DNA of 5,450 nt from JAICIG01 sp035532215 (GTDB taxonomy: Bacteria > Planctomycetota > Planctomycetia > Pirellulales > JAICIG01), in the NCBI GenBank assembly GCA_035532215.1, contig DATKRK010000106.1:1-5450 (forward strand). Reading direction: 5' to 3'. Under the pieces are notes generated by a model, which saw only the letters and a program-made list of their open reading frames with translations, made no database searches and was not told where the DNA came from. Both the position numbers and the translations under genes were made by a program. This document shows, piece by piece, positions 5,314-5,450 of this stretch (positions are counted from its first letter, which is position 1; each line of letters opens with the position of its first letter).

Positions 5314-5450
5314 GGAGGGCCGGGCGCCCTCGCCCGGAAACGGCTTTCACGGAGGGCCGGGCGCCCTCGCCCGGAAACGCTTTCACGGAGGACCGGGCGC
5401 CCTCGCCCGGAAACGCTTTCACGAAGGGCCGGGCGCCCTCGCCCGGAAAC
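5314..5450 (-). repeat. Tandem GC-rich hairpin repeat, right array (4 units, 36-37-bp period)
   Basis: Four copies of the 24-bp core begin at 5314, 5351, 5387 and 5423, with periods of 37, 36 and 36 bp. The core is the exact reverse complement of the one in the left array. The linker is different and nearly constant, AAACG(G)CTTTCAC, so the arrays share the core but not the linker. The third and fourth units each carry one G-to-A change in the GGAGGG arm, while the CCGGGCG/CGCCCGG stem is unchanged. The array runs up to the window edge and may continue. It lies upstream of the kinase gene, about 220 bases from its start. Confidence 0.9.

Noticed and set aside
5150..5422. 90-residue minus-strand reading frame with a repeating KAFPGEGARPSV-like peptide
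   Set aside because: It is produced by the DNA repeat: the 36-bp period keeps the frame open. It has no ribosome binding site and lies over the array and the kinase leader.

Overview
The window looks like a piece of a GC-rich planctomycete chromosome, most likely of Pirellulales type. The basis is inference from gene content and style: a PknB-like Ser/Thr kinase with a characteristic N-terminal module and a C-terminal membrane anchor, an exported thioredoxin-like protein, exported proteins of a style I associate with planctomycetes, and a GC-rich hairpin repeat family that I recall from such genomes. No rRNA, tRNA, CRISPR array, transposase or phage gene was seen.

All six supported genes are on the minus strand, so transcription runs from right to left. 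From the right end: a four-unit GC-rich repeat array (about 5314-5450), a leader of about 200 bases, a membrane-anchored Ser/Thr protein kinase (3594-5096), an exported thioredoxin-fold protein (2877-3494), an intergenic region of 287 bases, a small PilZ-like protein (2101-2589) ending at an intrinsic terminator, and then a compact three-gene operon. The operon starts from a promoter with a perfect TATAAT and encodes an exported beta-rich protein of unknown function (1284-1967), an exported protein with paired CxxC motifs (750-1283) and a ClpP-like serine protease homologue (175-750). The junctions inside the operon are TAAATG (no gap) and TGATG (one-base overlap), so the three are probably translationally coupled. 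A three-unit array of the same repeat family, in the opposite orientation, closes the left end (about 27-120).

The kinase and the PilZ protein suggest cytoplasmic signalling (phosphorylation and c-di-GMP), and the thioredoxin-like protein suggests redox work outside the cytoplasm. They are separate transcription units by spacing and need not work together. The most unusual gene is the ClpP-like protein: it keeps the Ser and His of the catalytic triad, but Gly stands where the Asp should be, the N-terminal axial-loop region is missing, and it is co-translated with two exported proteins. This three-gene set is the best candidate here for an undescribed functional unit. The identical hairpin core in inverted arrays about 5.2 kb apart is the second notable structure.

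The stretches without genes hold the arrays and regulatory sites described below. In 121-174 only a short ATATC-G-GATAT palindrome was seen, and 5097-5313 holds only small inverted and direct repeats.
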